Shown here piece by piece: positions 45,411 through 54,643 of a DNA stretch of 64,000 nucleotides; within the stretch, counting starts at the first letter, position 1, and each line of letters opens with the position of its first letter. The translations under genes were made by a program, and so were the position numbers. Source of the stretch: Roseovarius mucosus (GTDB taxonomy: Bacteria; Pseudomonadota; Alphaproteobacteria; Rhodobacterales; Rhodobacteraceae); assembly GCF_002080415.1 (NCBI RefSeq), contig NZ_CP020474.1, positions 3,361,501 through 3,425,500 on the forward strand, given 5' to 3'. Below the pieces are notes generated by a model that did no database searches, was not told the DNA's origin, and saw only the letters and a program-made list of their open reading frames with translations.

Positions 45411-46043
45411 TTATGTGGCGGTCAGCGCAGACCAGATCATAATCGCCCCGAAGGCGAGGAAGATGATGCCGGTCAGCATGCGTCCACGCTTTGCATGTTC
45501 GGGCTTGCTCAGGAGCCGCACCGCCTGTCGCGCTCCGATCGCGTAGCCCCCGAGAATGACGAATTTCACGACCACGAATGTTGAAACCAAAAGGGCCAAG
45601 ACAGCCGTTCCGCTGCCAGCCGGAAGAAACTGGGGAAACAGCGCGGCAAAGAACAGTACGGCCTTGGGATTGCTGATGCCAACGCCGAAGGAGTTGATCC
45701 AAAGCGCCAATCCACTTTGTTCGTGGATGGTCTTTTGTGCCGACGGATGTGGTTGCGGGGGCGCGGCGCGTAGAAAGGTCAAACCGAGCCAGATGATGTA
45801 AAAAGCTCCGGCAAGGCGCAGTGTGAGAAAGGCGGCAGGATAGGTTTGGAGCAGCGCCCCCAATCCGACGACGGACAGCGTGGCCAGCAGCGCGATTGCG
45901 ACTAGATCGCCGCTGAGCGCGCCCAGTGCGCGCCGCCAGCCGTGGGCGACGGCGTTGTTCACGATGAACAACGTAGAGGGGCCAGGCGTCGCGGTCTGGA
46001 CGGCGCTGACAATCACGAATGTAAGGTAGGCAGAAAGGTCCAT
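45411..46043 (-). CDS. LysE family translocator (second)
   Basis: A 210-residue exporter with the N-terminal TPGPSTLFIVNNA motif and about six helices. The ATG at 46043 is chosen because the protein starts there with the first helix; the frame extends upstream through the DJ-1 remnant but has no family features there. It is related only distantly to the LysE at 6802-7398. Substrate unknown. Confidence 0.88.
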   Translation of the reverse strand: MDLSAYLTFVIVSAVQTATPGPSTLFIVNNAVAHGWRRALGALSGDLVAIALLATLSVVGLGALLQTYPAAFLTLRLAGAFYIIWLGLTFLRAAPPQPHPSAQKTIHEQSGLALWINSFGVGISNPKAVLFFAALFPQFLPAGSGTAVLALLVSTFVVVKFVILGGYAIGARQAVRLLSKPEHAKRGRMLTGIIFLAFGAIMIWSALTAT

Positions 46044-46269
46044 ATCACTCACCGAGCAAAGGGTTGATGTAGGATTGGGCGCAGTAGGCTCAGCGCCTTC
46101 GGGTTCAAAGATGGTGCGGACAGGCAGGCCCGCGCGGTCAATCGCTGGATATCTGCAGGGTTTTGCACAATGCCTGGCATGCAAGGGCCTGTGTCGGTCG
46201 AAACGGGGGGGCACCAAACAAGTGCCCGGTTGGTAAAGGAACGAAAGCACGGTTGGAATGCGCCCGTCC

Positions 46270-46563
46270 TCAGTATTGGCGACATCGGTGCCGGTCAGGC
46301 GCCGTGACATGGCGCAGGACGCCGGGCACATGGCAGCTTAGGGCGACCGGCTTGTTCGCCCCGAGACAGCTTTCGATCAGCGCACGCGCGTTCGCCTGTT
46401 TGGCCGTGTTCGTAACGAGCCTGTTGGCCTCTCTATCCGCCTTGAACCGCCGCGTCTGGCCGGTCTGGATGTCGGGCGGCTGCCCGCCCTATTGAGAGGC
46501 CAAGGCGATCTCGGCATCTGCGTCCGTAAACGCGTAAGAGGGGGCGGCCAGGCGCTTCGTCAT
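46270..46563 (-). pseudogene. DJ-1/PfpI-family pseudogene
   Basis: The minus-strand frame begins MTKRLAAPSYAFTDADAEIA, then has a TAG stop after LASQ and goes on GGQPPDIQTGQTRRFKAD. Further along is ALIESCLGANKPVALSCH, the conserved nucleophile-elbow cysteine region of DJ-1/PfpI (type 1 glutamine-amidotransferase-like) proteins, followed by VPGVLRHVTAPD. The frame ends at TGA 46270 and the C terminus is not continued. It is one in-frame stop plus truncation away from a gene and sits directly behind the YcaC-like gene. Confidence 0.75.
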
Positions 46564-46574
46564 CCCCGCCGAGG

Positions 46575-47228
46575 TTAGGCGGCGACGCTTGGAACCTCTG
46601 TGTTGAGCAGCTGCTGTTCCCACAGATAGGCGATGGCGCTGCCGCCAAGATGGTCCCTTAGGGCGTCGTTAAGAGCGATTGCAGTCTCGGCCCGGGCCCA
46701 GTCGCGCTGCCATTCCGATGCCAGTGCCAGCCAAGTCATCATGTTGATGCCGCCCGCGATCATCCGCTGAATAGCGACCTCATGAGCCTCGACCGACGTG
46801 CCACCAGACGCGTCGGTGATGACGGTCACGTCCCAGCCTTCGCCCGCCGCCTGGAGTGCGGGCATTGCCACGCAGATCTCTGTCCAGAGACCGGCGATAA
46901 CCAACTGCTTGCGGCCGGTCGCCTTGACCGCTTCCACGACCTTCGGATCTTCCCAGGTGTTGATTGTCGTGCGGTCGATCACCTCTTGGTTGGGGAACAC
47001 TTCGCTGACATGGGGGAAGAGGTCGCCACCCCGGGCGGCGATGACGGTTGTCAGGATTGTGGGCACGCCGAATACCTTTGCGCATTTGGCCAGTGCGGTG
47101 GTGTTGTTCACCACCATGTGCGGGTCGTGGCTATTGAGGTTTGCGAGTTGATAGGGCTGATGGTCGATCAGAACGAGGACCGAATCCTCGGGTCGAAGAA
47201 GCGAGTCGAGGCCGTTGCGGAAGGTCAT
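46575..47228 (-). CDS. YcaC-like isochorismatase-family hydrolase
   Basis: A 217-residue cysteine hydrolase. Asp22 (LIDHQPYQL) and Cys119 (AGLWTEICVAMPAL) are the expected catalytic residues; Arg86 (IDRTTIN) occupies the place of the basic residue in YcaC. Substrate unknown even for YcaC. ATG at 47228 follows GGATGATATC. Promoter B of the shared signature lies just upstream, and a DJ-1 pseudogene follows. A related copy is at 54691-55386. Confidence 0.9.
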   Translation of the reverse strand: MTFRNGLDSLLRPEDSVLVLIDHQPYQLANLNSHDPHMVVNNTTALAKCAKVFGVPTILTTVIAARGGDLFPHVSEVFPNQEVIDRTTINTWEDPKVVEAVKATGRKQLVIAGLWTEICVAMPALQAAGEGWDVTVITDASGGTSVEAHEVAIQRMIAGGINMMTWLALASEWQRDWARAETAIALNDALRDHLGGSAIAYLWEQQLLNTEVPSVAA

Positions 47229-47275
47229 GATATCATCCTTTGCGTATGAGAAAGAGGTGAGTCCTGATGACAAAA

Positions 47276-47334
47276 ACTATAGAAGATGCCTGAGGAGTGC
47301 GGCGCGGGAACTGCCGCGACAGTGCCGATCTTGC
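47276..47334 (-). promoter_or_regulatory. AraC-type promoter B (YcaC-like hydrolase)
   Basis: Leftward, GCAAGATCGGCAC (47322-47334), second box GCAG (47311-47314) and TATAGT (47276-47281). The hexamer starts 53 nt from the first base of the box, two less than in the other five copies; a TAGTTT at 55 nt is an alternative. The facing ATG is at 47228. Confidence 0.75.
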
Positions 47335-47661
47335 TGTGATGTCGCTTTTGCCAAGCGCGCTTGCCTTGCTGAACGCAAACTGCAAAAGGCTTGTGCACCG
47401 CAACTTTGTGGTTGGTCGGGATGCCGGACAATGCCGAGATCTGTCGGCTGTCGGGGGCCGAACGGGTTCGTCAGAACCGGCCACCGTCGATCCGGATGAA
47501 GATTTGGATGACCTCGCACGCGCCCCATAGCGGTCGTCCGGCGCGGCCTGCTCTGAGGGCGAGACCGTAGTCGCGGTGGCCAGATGCGTCCGCAGAAGGG
47601 CGCTCGACCGAAACAGCCCCAGTCTCGCGGCTCTGTTTCTCAGGCACGGATCAGAAAGGCC

Positions 47662-47722
47662 GCAAGATCGGCACCTTCGCGACAGCTTCGGCGCTGCAGG
47701 GCATAAGGGCGCTCGCTAGAGT
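47662..47722 (+). promoter_or_regulatory. AraC-type promoter D (broken XapX and hydrolase)
   Basis: GCAAGATCGGCAC (47662-47674), second box ACAG at 47682 and TAGAGT (47717-47722) exactly 55 nt from the first base. It points rightward to a degraded XapX and the hydrolase at 47930. Together with promoter B it forms a divergent pair like G and C. Confidence 0.75.
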
Positions 47723-47760
47723 TTACCCATTGCCGTTCCGCGATCCACGAACTCCTGCGC

Positions 47761-47856
47761 CATCTTCAACTCGATGTGATTTCGCTGGTCGTTGGTCTTG
47801 TGATCGGCGTGACCAGTGGCGCTTTGTTGGTCCCTTCAACGCGCCTGCGCTTGATG
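47761..47856 (+). pseudogene. XapX domain remnant
   Basis: The plus frame reads LQLDVISLVVGLVIGVTSGA, matching the first helix of the XapX protein at 32301 (QPFIVSLVVGLVIGMIYG) residue for residue around SLVVGLVIG. After this the RSPAPP motif and second helix are lost. No start codon fits. Promoter D is intact in front of it, as in front of the whole XapX copy at 32301. Confidence 0.75.
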
Positions 47857-47929
47857 TCTGTCCGTTCACGCTTCACGGCGCGACGACCAGCGGCAGCATT
47901 GTGTTTCAACTCACAAAGGAGATACGACC

Positions 47930-48730
47930 GTGCCCAATACCCTGAAAACCCTGACCGCCGCAGCCTTGGCCGGCAGTGTCGCCTTCGGCGTCAATGCCAA
48001 CCCCGTCCCTAACATCGTCCTTGTCCACGGTGCATTCGCCGACGGATCCGGGTGGCGCGGGGTCTATGATGAGCTGACCGCGCGTGGCTATGATGTGAGC
48101 ATCGTACAAAACCCGCTGACCTCTTTCGCCGACGATGTCTCGGCAACCCAGCGCGTGCTGAACAGGCAGGACGGCGCGGTCATTCTCGTCGGCCACTCCT
48201 ATGGCGGCAGCGTGATCACCGAGGCCGGCACCGATCCGAAGGTTGTCGGCCTCGTCTATGTCGCCGCATTCGCGCCCGAGGTCGGCCAATCCACGCTTGA
48301 TCAGTACTCCGAGATCCCGCCGCCTCCGAATTTTGTGCCCGAAGAGCAGCCGGACGGCTTTGCCTACCTGAATGCCGACCACTTCCATGCTGGCTTTGCA
48401 GGTGACACCGATGAGGCCGAGGCGGCGTTTCTGCGTGATGCTCAAGTGCCAATCGCGATGGCCGCACTTGCAGCGCCGGTGACTGTCGCTGCCTGGAAGA
48501 CCAAGCCCAGCTGGTTTGTCGTCGCCACCGAGGACGGTGCCATCGCGCCAGATCTCCTTCGCAGCACTGCCCGTCGGATCGGCGCCGAGACCACTGAGGT
48601 ACGCGGCAGCCATGTCGTGTTCCTGACGCAGCCGAAGGCGGTTGCCGACGTGATCGATGCGGCAGCCAAGGGGGCGGCAGAGGCCGTCCAAGGCACGGAT
48701 GCCGGGGCCACGGCTGCTTCGACGAAGTGA
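47930..48730 (+). CDS. Alpha/beta hydrolase, exported
   Basis: A 266-residue hydrolase with a likely signal peptide (ALAGSVAFGVNA) and nucleophile motif VGHSYGGSV. VLVHGAFADGSGWRGVYDEL marks the oxyanion region. It resembles esterases of the salicylate-esterase/hydroxynitrile-lyase-like branch (PF12697). GTG start at 47930 has AAAGGAG nine bases upstream. It appears to be expressed from promoter D through the XapX remnant. Confidence 0.85.
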   Translation: MPNTLKTLTAAALAGSVAFGVNANPVPNIVLVHGAFADGSGWRGVYDELTARGYDVSIVQNPLTSFADDVSATQRVLNRQDGAVILVGHSYGGSVITEAGTDPKVVGLVYVAAFAPEVGQSTLDQYSEIPPPPNFVPEEQPDGFAYLNADHFHAGFAGDTDEAEAAFLRDAQVPIAMAALAAPVTVAAWKTKPSWFVVATEDGAIAPDLLRSTARRIGAETTEVRGSHVVFLTQPKAVADVIDAAAKGAAEAVQGTDAGATAASTK

Positions 48731-49365
48731 GGTGGAAAGACGCTATGCGTCTCAATGCGCGACCTCGGTTCGGGGTGCAAAGATGATGCACTGCCCAATG
48801 CGAAAATCTGAATTTGGGATGCTCGAAGTTAAAAGGGTGGCGCGATAGGCTGACGAATAATCTCAAGTGCGGGACGCAAAAGAAGAGCTATGTCTGCGTC
48901 GGGGTCAGATAGCAGCCTGCGCAGAGTGGACACATCGTGCGTTGTGGTCGCGTGTCCGGCACCGGGGTTTATCGCCATTCGACAATCAGCTTGCGAGCCT
49001 GCATGGACCGTTTCGCCCTCTCGCACGCGGGCAAGCGGGACATGCAGGTCGCGGGTGTGGCAGCCAAAGTAGATAGGCAATTCGAAGAGATCGGCCGCGT
49101 AGTCAAAGTGTTTCGGGGTATGACCGTTGAGGCCACCAAAGGGGTCGCCCGTCGCATCACCAGTGCCGACAAGGCCGCCCGACAGGCCACCCACGGCCTT
49201 CAGTTGCCGCCCGCCCGCTTAGGGTGCGAACAATGCAGCACCGGCCGGAACAAGGGCCGCGCCGCAGTCGAAGGTTTCGTTGGTCTCGGCCCCCGGCTGT
49301 GCAGGAGCACGAGGGCTAGCTAGGCCCGCGCCGTTGGATGCGGCCAGCACTGTGTGGATCGTCCG
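48731..49365. other. Intergenic stretch with unresolved open frames
   Basis: About 635 bp. A minus frame (48829-49194, 121 codons) and a plus frame (48937-49323, 128 codons) are both open and overlap; neither shows a recognised domain or ribosome-binding site. I call no gene here. Confidence 0.4.
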
Positions 49366-50274
49366 TCATATATGCCCGGACAGTGGCGGGAGAATGCGCT
49401 CGATGCGCGCGCGGTACGGTTCGTAACGCGTGGGGAGCATCAGGTTGCGGCCCAGTGCCTCCTCCGGCTCGTCGATGGCAAAACCCGGCGGGTCCGTGGC
49501 GATCTCAAAGAGCACGCCGCCCGGTTCGCGAAAGTAGATCGCCTTGAAATACTGGCGGTCGATGATCGGCGTCACGTCGAGCCTCGCGGCACGCAGGCGC
49601 TCCTGCCAGTTGCGCTGCTCTTCGGTGTTGCGGGCGCGGAAGGCGACGTGGTGGATGGTGCCCGCGCCCTGTCGGGCGGTCGTTGTGCCATCGTCGCGCA
49701 CGAGATCAATGACGCTGCCCATTTCTCCGCCCGGCGCGCGCAGGCGCAGGCGCGACAGGCCGGGGCCGGTCTCCTCGCCAAGCTCTTCGTAGCCCATGAT
49801 CCCGGTCAGGAGCCGCGCGGTCGGCTCTGGATCGGCAAGGCGTAGCGTGACCGAATGAAAGCCGCCGGACGCCATGTCGACGGTCTCGGCGATTTCGATG
49901 GACAGTTGGTCGGGGTCGGCGAGCGTGATCACCCTGGCACCAAACCGCTCCTCCGGCCCGTCAAAGTTGACATCGCCCTGCGCCAAAAGGTCCACCCATG
50001 CGTCAAGGCCCGCTGCATCAAAGGCGTAGGCCACGGCAGAGGCCATGCCGTTACCCGCCTGTCCGGGTCCGGAACCGATGAAGGGAAAGAAGGTCATGAT
50101 AGTCCCCGGCGTTCCGGCGCGGTCCCCGTAGTAAAGATGATACGTGCCGGGATCGTCAAAGTTGACCGTCTTCTTCACCAACCGCTGGCCAAGCGTGCCG
50201 GTATAGAAATCGAGATTGGTCTGCGGGGCAGAGCAGATGGCGGTGACGTGGTGCAGCCCCGGGATGGCGGTCAT
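49366..50274 (-). CDS. Ring-cleaving dioxygenase, MhqO/MhqA-like (VOC family)
   Basis: A 302-residue two-module VOC dioxygenase: GLHHVTAICS at the N terminus, IHHVAFRARN in the middle and GGVLFEIATDPPGFAIDEP near the end give the metal ligands. It is colinear with the N-terminal part of the fusion at 35992. Such enzymes open hydroquinone-type rings. It overlaps the pirin stop by 4 bp. Confidence 0.92.
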   Translation of the reverse strand: MTAIPGLHHVTAICSAPQTNLDFYTGTLGQRLVKKTVNFDDPGTYHLYYGDRAGTPGTIMTFFPFIGSGPGQAGNGMASAVAYAFDAAGLDAWVDLLAQGDVNFDGPEERFGARVITLADPDQLSIEIAETVDMASGGFHSVTLRLADPEPTARLLTGIMGYEELGEETGPGLSRLRLRAPGGEMGSVIDLVRDDGTTTARQGAGTIHHVAFRARNTEEQRNWQERLRAARLDVTPIIDRQYFKAIYFREPGGVLFEIATDPPGFAIDEPEEALGRNLMLPTRYEPYRARIERILPPLSGHI

Positions 50275-51236
50275 GTCTGGTGATCCTCACGGCCCGTGGC
50301 GCGTTGCTGGGGACTGTTCGTCTCGGGCAGCGGGATGAATTCCGCCTCGTCGCCGGGCACAGTGTCGAAGCGGCCGCGCCGCCATTCCTCCTTAGCCTGC
50401 TCAATGCGTTCGGGGCGCGAAGAGACGAAGTTCCACCAGATGTAACGCGGGCCCTCCATTGGCTCGCCGCCAAAAAGCATCAAGCGAGCGTCGCGCTCGG
50501 CCGTGATCACCGCCTCGGCGCGCGGAGCGAGGATCAGCAAGGTCCCAGGCTCGTGGGTCTTTCCATCGACAGCGATCGGGCCGGTCAGGATGTAGAGTGC
50601 GCGCTCGTCATGCGTGGCCTCCACGCGATAGGTCCCGCCCGCCGCCAGAGCGATGTCGGCATAGAGCGTCTCAGAAGCCGTCGCGAGTGGCGAGCGCACG
50701 CCGTGGAGCGCGCCCGCAATCAGGCGGAGAGTCAGCGCGCCGTCCTCGATGGTCGGCAGGTCCGGCTCACCATGATGGATGAAGGCCGGATCGGATTCTT
50801 CTGCCGCAGCCGGTAGCGCCATCCAGGTCTGCAACCCAAATAGCCGCTGCCCGGTGCGCTTGAGCTCGGGCGCGGTCCGCTCGGAGTGGACGATCCCGCG
50901 GCCCGCGCGCATCCAGTTCACGGCACCGGGACGGATCGCCTGTTCGGTTCCGAGACTGTCACGGTGCAGGATCTCACCCTCCAAGAGATAGGTTACAGTC
51001 GCGAGGTTGATGTGCGGATGCGGCCGTACATCAATGCCCTGATCGGTTAGGAACTCGGCTGGTCCCATCTGGTCGAAGAAGATGAAGGGCCCGACCATCT
51101 GACGCGCGGTCGAGGGTAGGGCCCTGCGCACAGTCATCTCGCCGAGATCGACAGCGCGAGGAACGATGACTGTCTCAATGGCATCGACGCTTTCGGCGTC
51201 ACCGAGGGTTGGGTCGGGGCAAGGGCTCCAGCTCAT
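50271..51236 (-). CDS. Pirin family protein
   Basis: A 321-residue bicupin. The metal site and signature are PHPHINLATVTYLLEGE and WMRAGRGIVHSER. Pirins can oxidise quercetin-like flavonoids or bind regulators; which applies here is unknown. GGAGACCAAAAC precedes the ATG. It sits between the MFS remnant and the dioxygenase in a long minus-strand run. Confidence 0.92.
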   Translation of the reverse strand: MSWSPCPDPTLGDAESVDAIETVIVPRAVDLGEMTVRRALPSTARQMVGPFIFFDQMGPAEFLTDQGIDVRPHPHINLATVTYLLEGEILHRDSLGTEQAIRPGAVNWMRAGRGIVHSERTAPELKRTGQRLFGLQTWMALPAAAEESDPAFIHHGEPDLPTIEDGALTLRLIAGALHGVRSPLATASETLYADIALAAGGTYRVEATHDERALYILTGPIAVDGKTHEPGTLLILAPRAEAVITAERDARLMLFGGEPMEGPRYIWWNFVSSRPERIEQAKEEWRRGRFDTVPGDEAEFIPLPETNSPQQRATGREDHQT

Positions 51237-51251
51237 GTTTTGGTCTCCTGT

Positions 51252-51476
51252 TTAGGTGTCTTCGGGCTGGCGACCGGCTGTGGTCACCAGAGAGTATATC
51301 TTGGGCGCGGCGCTGGATGCAAAAGTTCCAAGCCCGAGCCTGCGCGCGCCGAAATCGTGCATCCAGCTTCCGAGAGTAGAAACGACCGTCGCGAGCCCAA
51401 GGATCGCCAGAGCCCTGCACCCGTGGGGGGCGAAGGCCAAGGACACTGGCATCGAAACTGTGGCGGTCTCGCTCAT
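51252..51476 (-). pseudogene. N-terminal remnant of an MFS exporter
   Basis: A 74-codon frame starting with an ATGA overlap with the HlyD stop. CRALAILGLATVVSTLGSWM followed by HDFGA matches the first helix of the MFS exporter at 32809 (FRALWIATIVSNVGTWMHDVGA). After that the homology breaks off and the frame ends. The HlyD-type adaptor therefore lacks its intact partner here. Confidence 0.75.
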
Positions 51477-52297
51477 TGCGCTACCTCGGTCTGGCCGATC
51501 TCCGAGAGGACCATTACGGCCATGCCGGGCCGTAGCAGCGCATCGGGGTTTGGAAACCGCGCCCATACGGTTACGGTGCCAGTCTCCGCATCGACCTCGG
51601 GGCTTGCTGCATGGGGGCTCGCCTCTCCGGGATAGATCCTGTCGCCGGGGAGCCGCAATTTTACTCGGACGGTTTCCAGCAACTCGGCAACCGTCCTGGA
51701 CCCGGTCGCTTCGAGGGAGGCGAGCCGTTCAGCATAGGGTGCTTGGTAGGCGACGACCGCCGGGTCAAGCGTGATGATCGTCGCCAGTGGCGGGGCAACC
51801 TCCGCCTCGAGGAAGGTGCCGACGGCAACGGCCGGCGGCGAGATGAGGCCAGTGATCGGGGCGCGTATGATCGCACGTTCGAGATCGAGCGCCGCCCGCC
51901 GCCGCTCGGCCTCTGCCAGCGCAACCGCGGCCTCGGCCATCGCCCTTTCGGTGCGGGCGGGACCCACAGTGGCATCCGCAGCGACCCCGCGGTCAAGCAT
52001 CTCTTCCTGACGGGCGGTTCGCCGGGCCGCCCCGTCGAGGCGTGCTTGGGCCTCGGCGAGCCGCGCCTCGGTCATCTCCAGTGCGAGTGCCACATCGGTC
52101 GGATCAAGACGGATCAGCGGCTGACCCGCTTTGACGTGATCACCACCCTCAAACAGGATTTCAGCTACGACGCCGTTCAGGCGGCTGGACAGGACCGCAC
52201 GGTCGGAGGCTTCGATCCGTCCTTCAAAGACAAGTTGTTCGGCGACAGCCATATGCGCGGTCGTCACTGCGAACAGAAGTGCAAGACAGCGTGTCAT
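51473..52297 (-). CDS. HlyD-family periplasmic adaptor (efflux)
   Basis: A 274-residue membrane-fusion protein: N-terminal signal (MTRCLALLFAVTTAHMAVA), biotinyl-lipoyl-like SRLNGVVAEILFEGGDHVKA, a coiled-coil hairpin rich in Ala/Arg/Glu (residues about 80-150) and the matching VRAPITGLI-type element (IIRAPITGLISPP). It bridges an inner-membrane pump to an outer channel. Its start overlaps the XapX stop (ATGA). The downstream pump gene is truncated. Confidence 0.88.
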   Translation of the reverse strand: MTRCLALLFAVTTAHMAVAEQLVFEGRIEASDRAVLSSRLNGVVAEILFEGGDHVKAGQPLIRLDPTDVALALEMTEARLAEAQARLDGAARRTARQEEMLDRGVAADATVGPARTERAMAEAAVALAEAERRRAALDLERAIIRAPITGLISPPAVAVGTFLEAEVAPPLATIITLDPAVVAYQAPYAERLASLEATGSRTVAELLETVRVKLRLPGDRIYPGEASPHAASPEVDAETGTVTVWARFPNPDALLRPGMAVMVLSEIGQTEVAQ

Positions 52298-52536
52298 CCC
52301 TCCGTCTTCTGACGCTCGGACGTTGCGAAATGTTTCGCGTGCAGGCAATGGGCGGCGGCCCCTGCGGCTGTCGTCCGGTCCCTAAGCCATGAAACCGCCG
52401 TCTCGCCCAGCAGCATTCCGAGCAGGCCAAGCAGCGCGATGATTGGTGGCGCGGGGGAGCGTGTGCCAAAAAGTGCGTAGAGCCCCCCGACGGCGAGCCC
52501 GAACGCAAACGACACAGCATAGGGTTTCCAATCCAT
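52294..52536 (-). CDS. XapX domain protein (copy 3)
   Basis: An 80-residue two-helix membrane protein: AVSFAFGLAVGGLYALFG, then RSPAPPIIALLGLLGMLLGE, then a basic, His/Cys-containing tail. ATG at 52536 follows GGGGAGGCAGG. It begins 11 bp after the amidohydrolase stop and couples to the HlyD gene. Function unknown. Confidence 0.88.
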   Translation of the reverse strand: MDWKPYAVSFAFGLAVGGLYALFGTRSPAPPIIALLGLLGMLLGETAVSWLRDRTTAAGAAAHCLHAKHFATSERQKTEG

Positions 52537-52547
52537 CCTGCCTCCCC

Positions 52548-54548
52548 TCACACCGCAAAACACGAACAGCCGAGTGCGCCCCAGAAGGACTTTACGTCTT
52601 TCACGGGAATGGGGTTCGTCCAGGCAATTCCGTGGTCATGGCCGTGCAGCGAGCAGGCGCTGGCACAGCCATCGTGGCATGCGCGGTCAATACGCATCTC
52701 AGTGGCACCGGTCGCCTGCCGCGCGCCCGGACTTGGGACCGCGCCGACTGGGCTCCAGCCCGGCGAGGCGGGCGGCAGCGGCGGTGCAAGATCGGAGAAC
52801 GGGCCCTCGCCATGCACGATACGGCCGCCGACCATGGTCAGGACGGCGTTTATCTGCCGGATCTCGTCAGGCGGCACGCTCAGGTAATCTGCCGAGAGCA
52901 CGGCGAGATCGGCATACATGCCGGGCGCCAACGTGCCTTTTTCATTCGCCTCGCCCGAGAACCATGCCGACCCATGCGTCCAGAGCCGCAGCGCCTCCTC
53001 GCGCGTCAGCAGGTTGTCCTCGCTGTAAAGCGGCATGCCGCCCAGCGTCTTGCCGATGGTCATCCAGTAGAGGCTGACCCACGGGTCGTAAGAAGCCACG
53101 CGTGTTGCATCGGTGCCAGCACCGACCGGGGTGCCCATGTCGATCATCCGCCGGATTGGTGGTGTCGCCTGCGCCGCCTCCGCGCCGTAGCGGTCTACAA
53201 AATACTCCCCCTGGAACGCCATTCGATGCTGCGTGGCGATGCCGCCGCCAAGCGCCGTGATCCGCTCGATGTTGCGCGGCGTAATCGTCTCTGCGTGGTC
53301 GATGATGAACCGCGTCTCGAAGGGCTGGCGCTGGTTCACACGCTCGAAGACGGTTAGGAACCGGTCGATCGTTTCGTCATAGGTCGCATGGATGCGGAAC
53401 GGCCATTTGTTCACCGCCAGCAGCTCGACGATCGGCTCCAGTTCGCTTTCCATTGTGGGGACGAGATCGGGACGGGGTTCGAGGAAGTTTTCGAAATCCG
53501 CTGCCGACCAAGTCAGGTTCTCACCCGCTCCGTTCATCCGTAGCATGTTCGATCCAGCACCGGGTTCGGTCATTGCTACCCAGTTCTCATAGTCCGAAAG
53601 CTCTGCACCCGCAGTTTGTGCAAAAAGATTGAACGCGATTCGAACCGTTAGTTGATCCGCGTCGTGCAGCTGCTGGATGACGGCGTAGTCATCCGGATAA
53701 TTCTGGCCGCCGCCACCGGCGTCGATCACCGATGTGATACCGAGGCGGTTCATCTCGCGCATGTAATGGCGGGTAGAGTTGATCTGCTCCTCGAGGGGCA
53801 GCTTTGGCCCCATCGCGAGGGTGGAATATAGGATGAGCGCCGAGGGCTTGGCGATAAGAAGGCCCGTGGGGTTGCCTTGGGCGTCCCGCTGGATCTCGCC
53901 ACCCGGCGGATTCGGCGTCTCCTTCCCGAAACCCAGCACCGCGATGGCCGCCCGGTTGATCAACGCCTGACCGTAGAGGTGCAGGATGAAAACGGGTGTG
54001 TCGGGCGCGGCGGTGTTGATCTCGTCAAGCGTCGGCATGCGCCGCTCGGCGAACTGGAACTCGGACCAGCCGCCGACGACCCGGACCCACTGCGGGGCAG
54101 GGGTGCGGTCCGCCTGTTCCTTCAGCATCCGCAGCGCGTCAGCGAGCGAGGGAACATTCTCCCACCTGAGTTCCATATTGTAGTTGAGCCCGCCACGGAT
54201 CAGGTGCGTGTGGCTGTCGTTCAGGCCGGGAATCACGCGCCTGCCGCCCGCGTCGATCACATGCGTGTCCGAGTCTGCCAGCCACATGATCTCGTTCTCT
54301 CTTCCCGTTGCCAAGATGAGACCATCCCGGATCGCGACGGCGTCGGCGTCTGGCGTCGCGGGATCAAGCGTCGTCACACGCGCGTTTCTGATGATCGTGT
54401 CGGCCATGCCGTCCTCCGTGTTGGATTGTGCCTGCGCAGTGTCGGGTGCAAAAAGCCCAAGCGCGCCAAGCGCGGCGCCTGATTTCGTGACCCACCGGCG
54501 GGTGACCGGCGCGGCGGTTTTGATCGGGTGTTGTCTCGTCTCGTGCAT
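52548..54548 (-). CDS. Amidohydrolase, YtcJ-like, Tat-exported
   Basis: A 666-residue metal-dependent hydrolase. A twin-arginine signal lies near the start (PVTRRWVTKSGAALGALGLF). The metal site is HTH in LNDSHTHLIRGG with further ligands in FIIDHAETI and GTDATR. The C terminus ends in a cysteine/histidine-rich tail (SLHGHDH and SFWGALGCSCFAV) found in this subgroup. ATG at 54548 is preferred for the Tat signal. Substrate unknown. It precedes XapX by 11 bp. Confidence 0.9.
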   Translation of the reverse strand: MHETRQHPIKTAAPVTRRWVTKSGAALGALGLFAPDTAQAQSNTEDGMADTIIRNARVTTLDPATPDADAVAIRDGLILATGRENEIMWLADSDTHVIDAGGRRVIPGLNDSHTHLIRGGLNYNMELRWENVPSLADALRMLKEQADRTPAPQWVRVVGGWSEFQFAERRMPTLDEINTAAPDTPVFILHLYGQALINRAAIAVLGFGKETPNPPGGEIQRDAQGNPTGLLIAKPSALILYSTLAMGPKLPLEEQINSTRHYMREMNRLGITSVIDAGGGGQNYPDDYAVIQQLHDADQLTVRIAFNLFAQTAGAELSDYENWVAMTEPGAGSNMLRMNGAGENLTWSAADFENFLEPRPDLVPTMESELEPIVELLAVNKWPFRIHATYDETIDRFLTVFERVNQRQPFETRFIIDHAETITPRNIERITALGGGIATQHRMAFQGEYFVDRYGAEAAQATPPIRRMIDMGTPVGAGTDATRVASYDPWVSLYWMTIGKTLGGMPLYSEDNLLTREEALRLWTHGSAWFSGEANEKGTLAPGMYADLAVLSADYLSVPPDEIRQINAVLTMVGGRIVHGEGPFSDLAPPLPPASPGWSPVGAVPSPGARQATGATEMRIDRACHDGCASACSLHGHDHGIAWTNPIPVKDVKSFWGALGCSCFAV

Positions 54549-54593
54549 GTCAAACGTCCCAGCCGCACGCTTCACCCCAGCCTGAAAGTAAGG

Positions 54594-54621
54594 GCGGGCC
54601 TGCGGGGCGATGCAGGCCCGC
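54594..54621 (-). other. Perfect stem-loop 1 between isochorismatase and amidohydrolase genes
   Basis: GCGGGCCTGC and GCAGGCCCGC pair perfectly over 10 bp around an 8-nt loop. No T-run follows on the minus strand. It may slow transcription or protect the mRNA end. Confidence 0.6.
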
Positions 54622-54643
54622 TCGATGCGTCGGCAGGGAATGG

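Noticed and set aside
48829..49194. 121-codon frame on the minus strand.
   Set aside because: Overlaps another open frame on the plus strand, shows no domain, and lacks a ribosome-binding site; kept as unresolved, not called as a gene.
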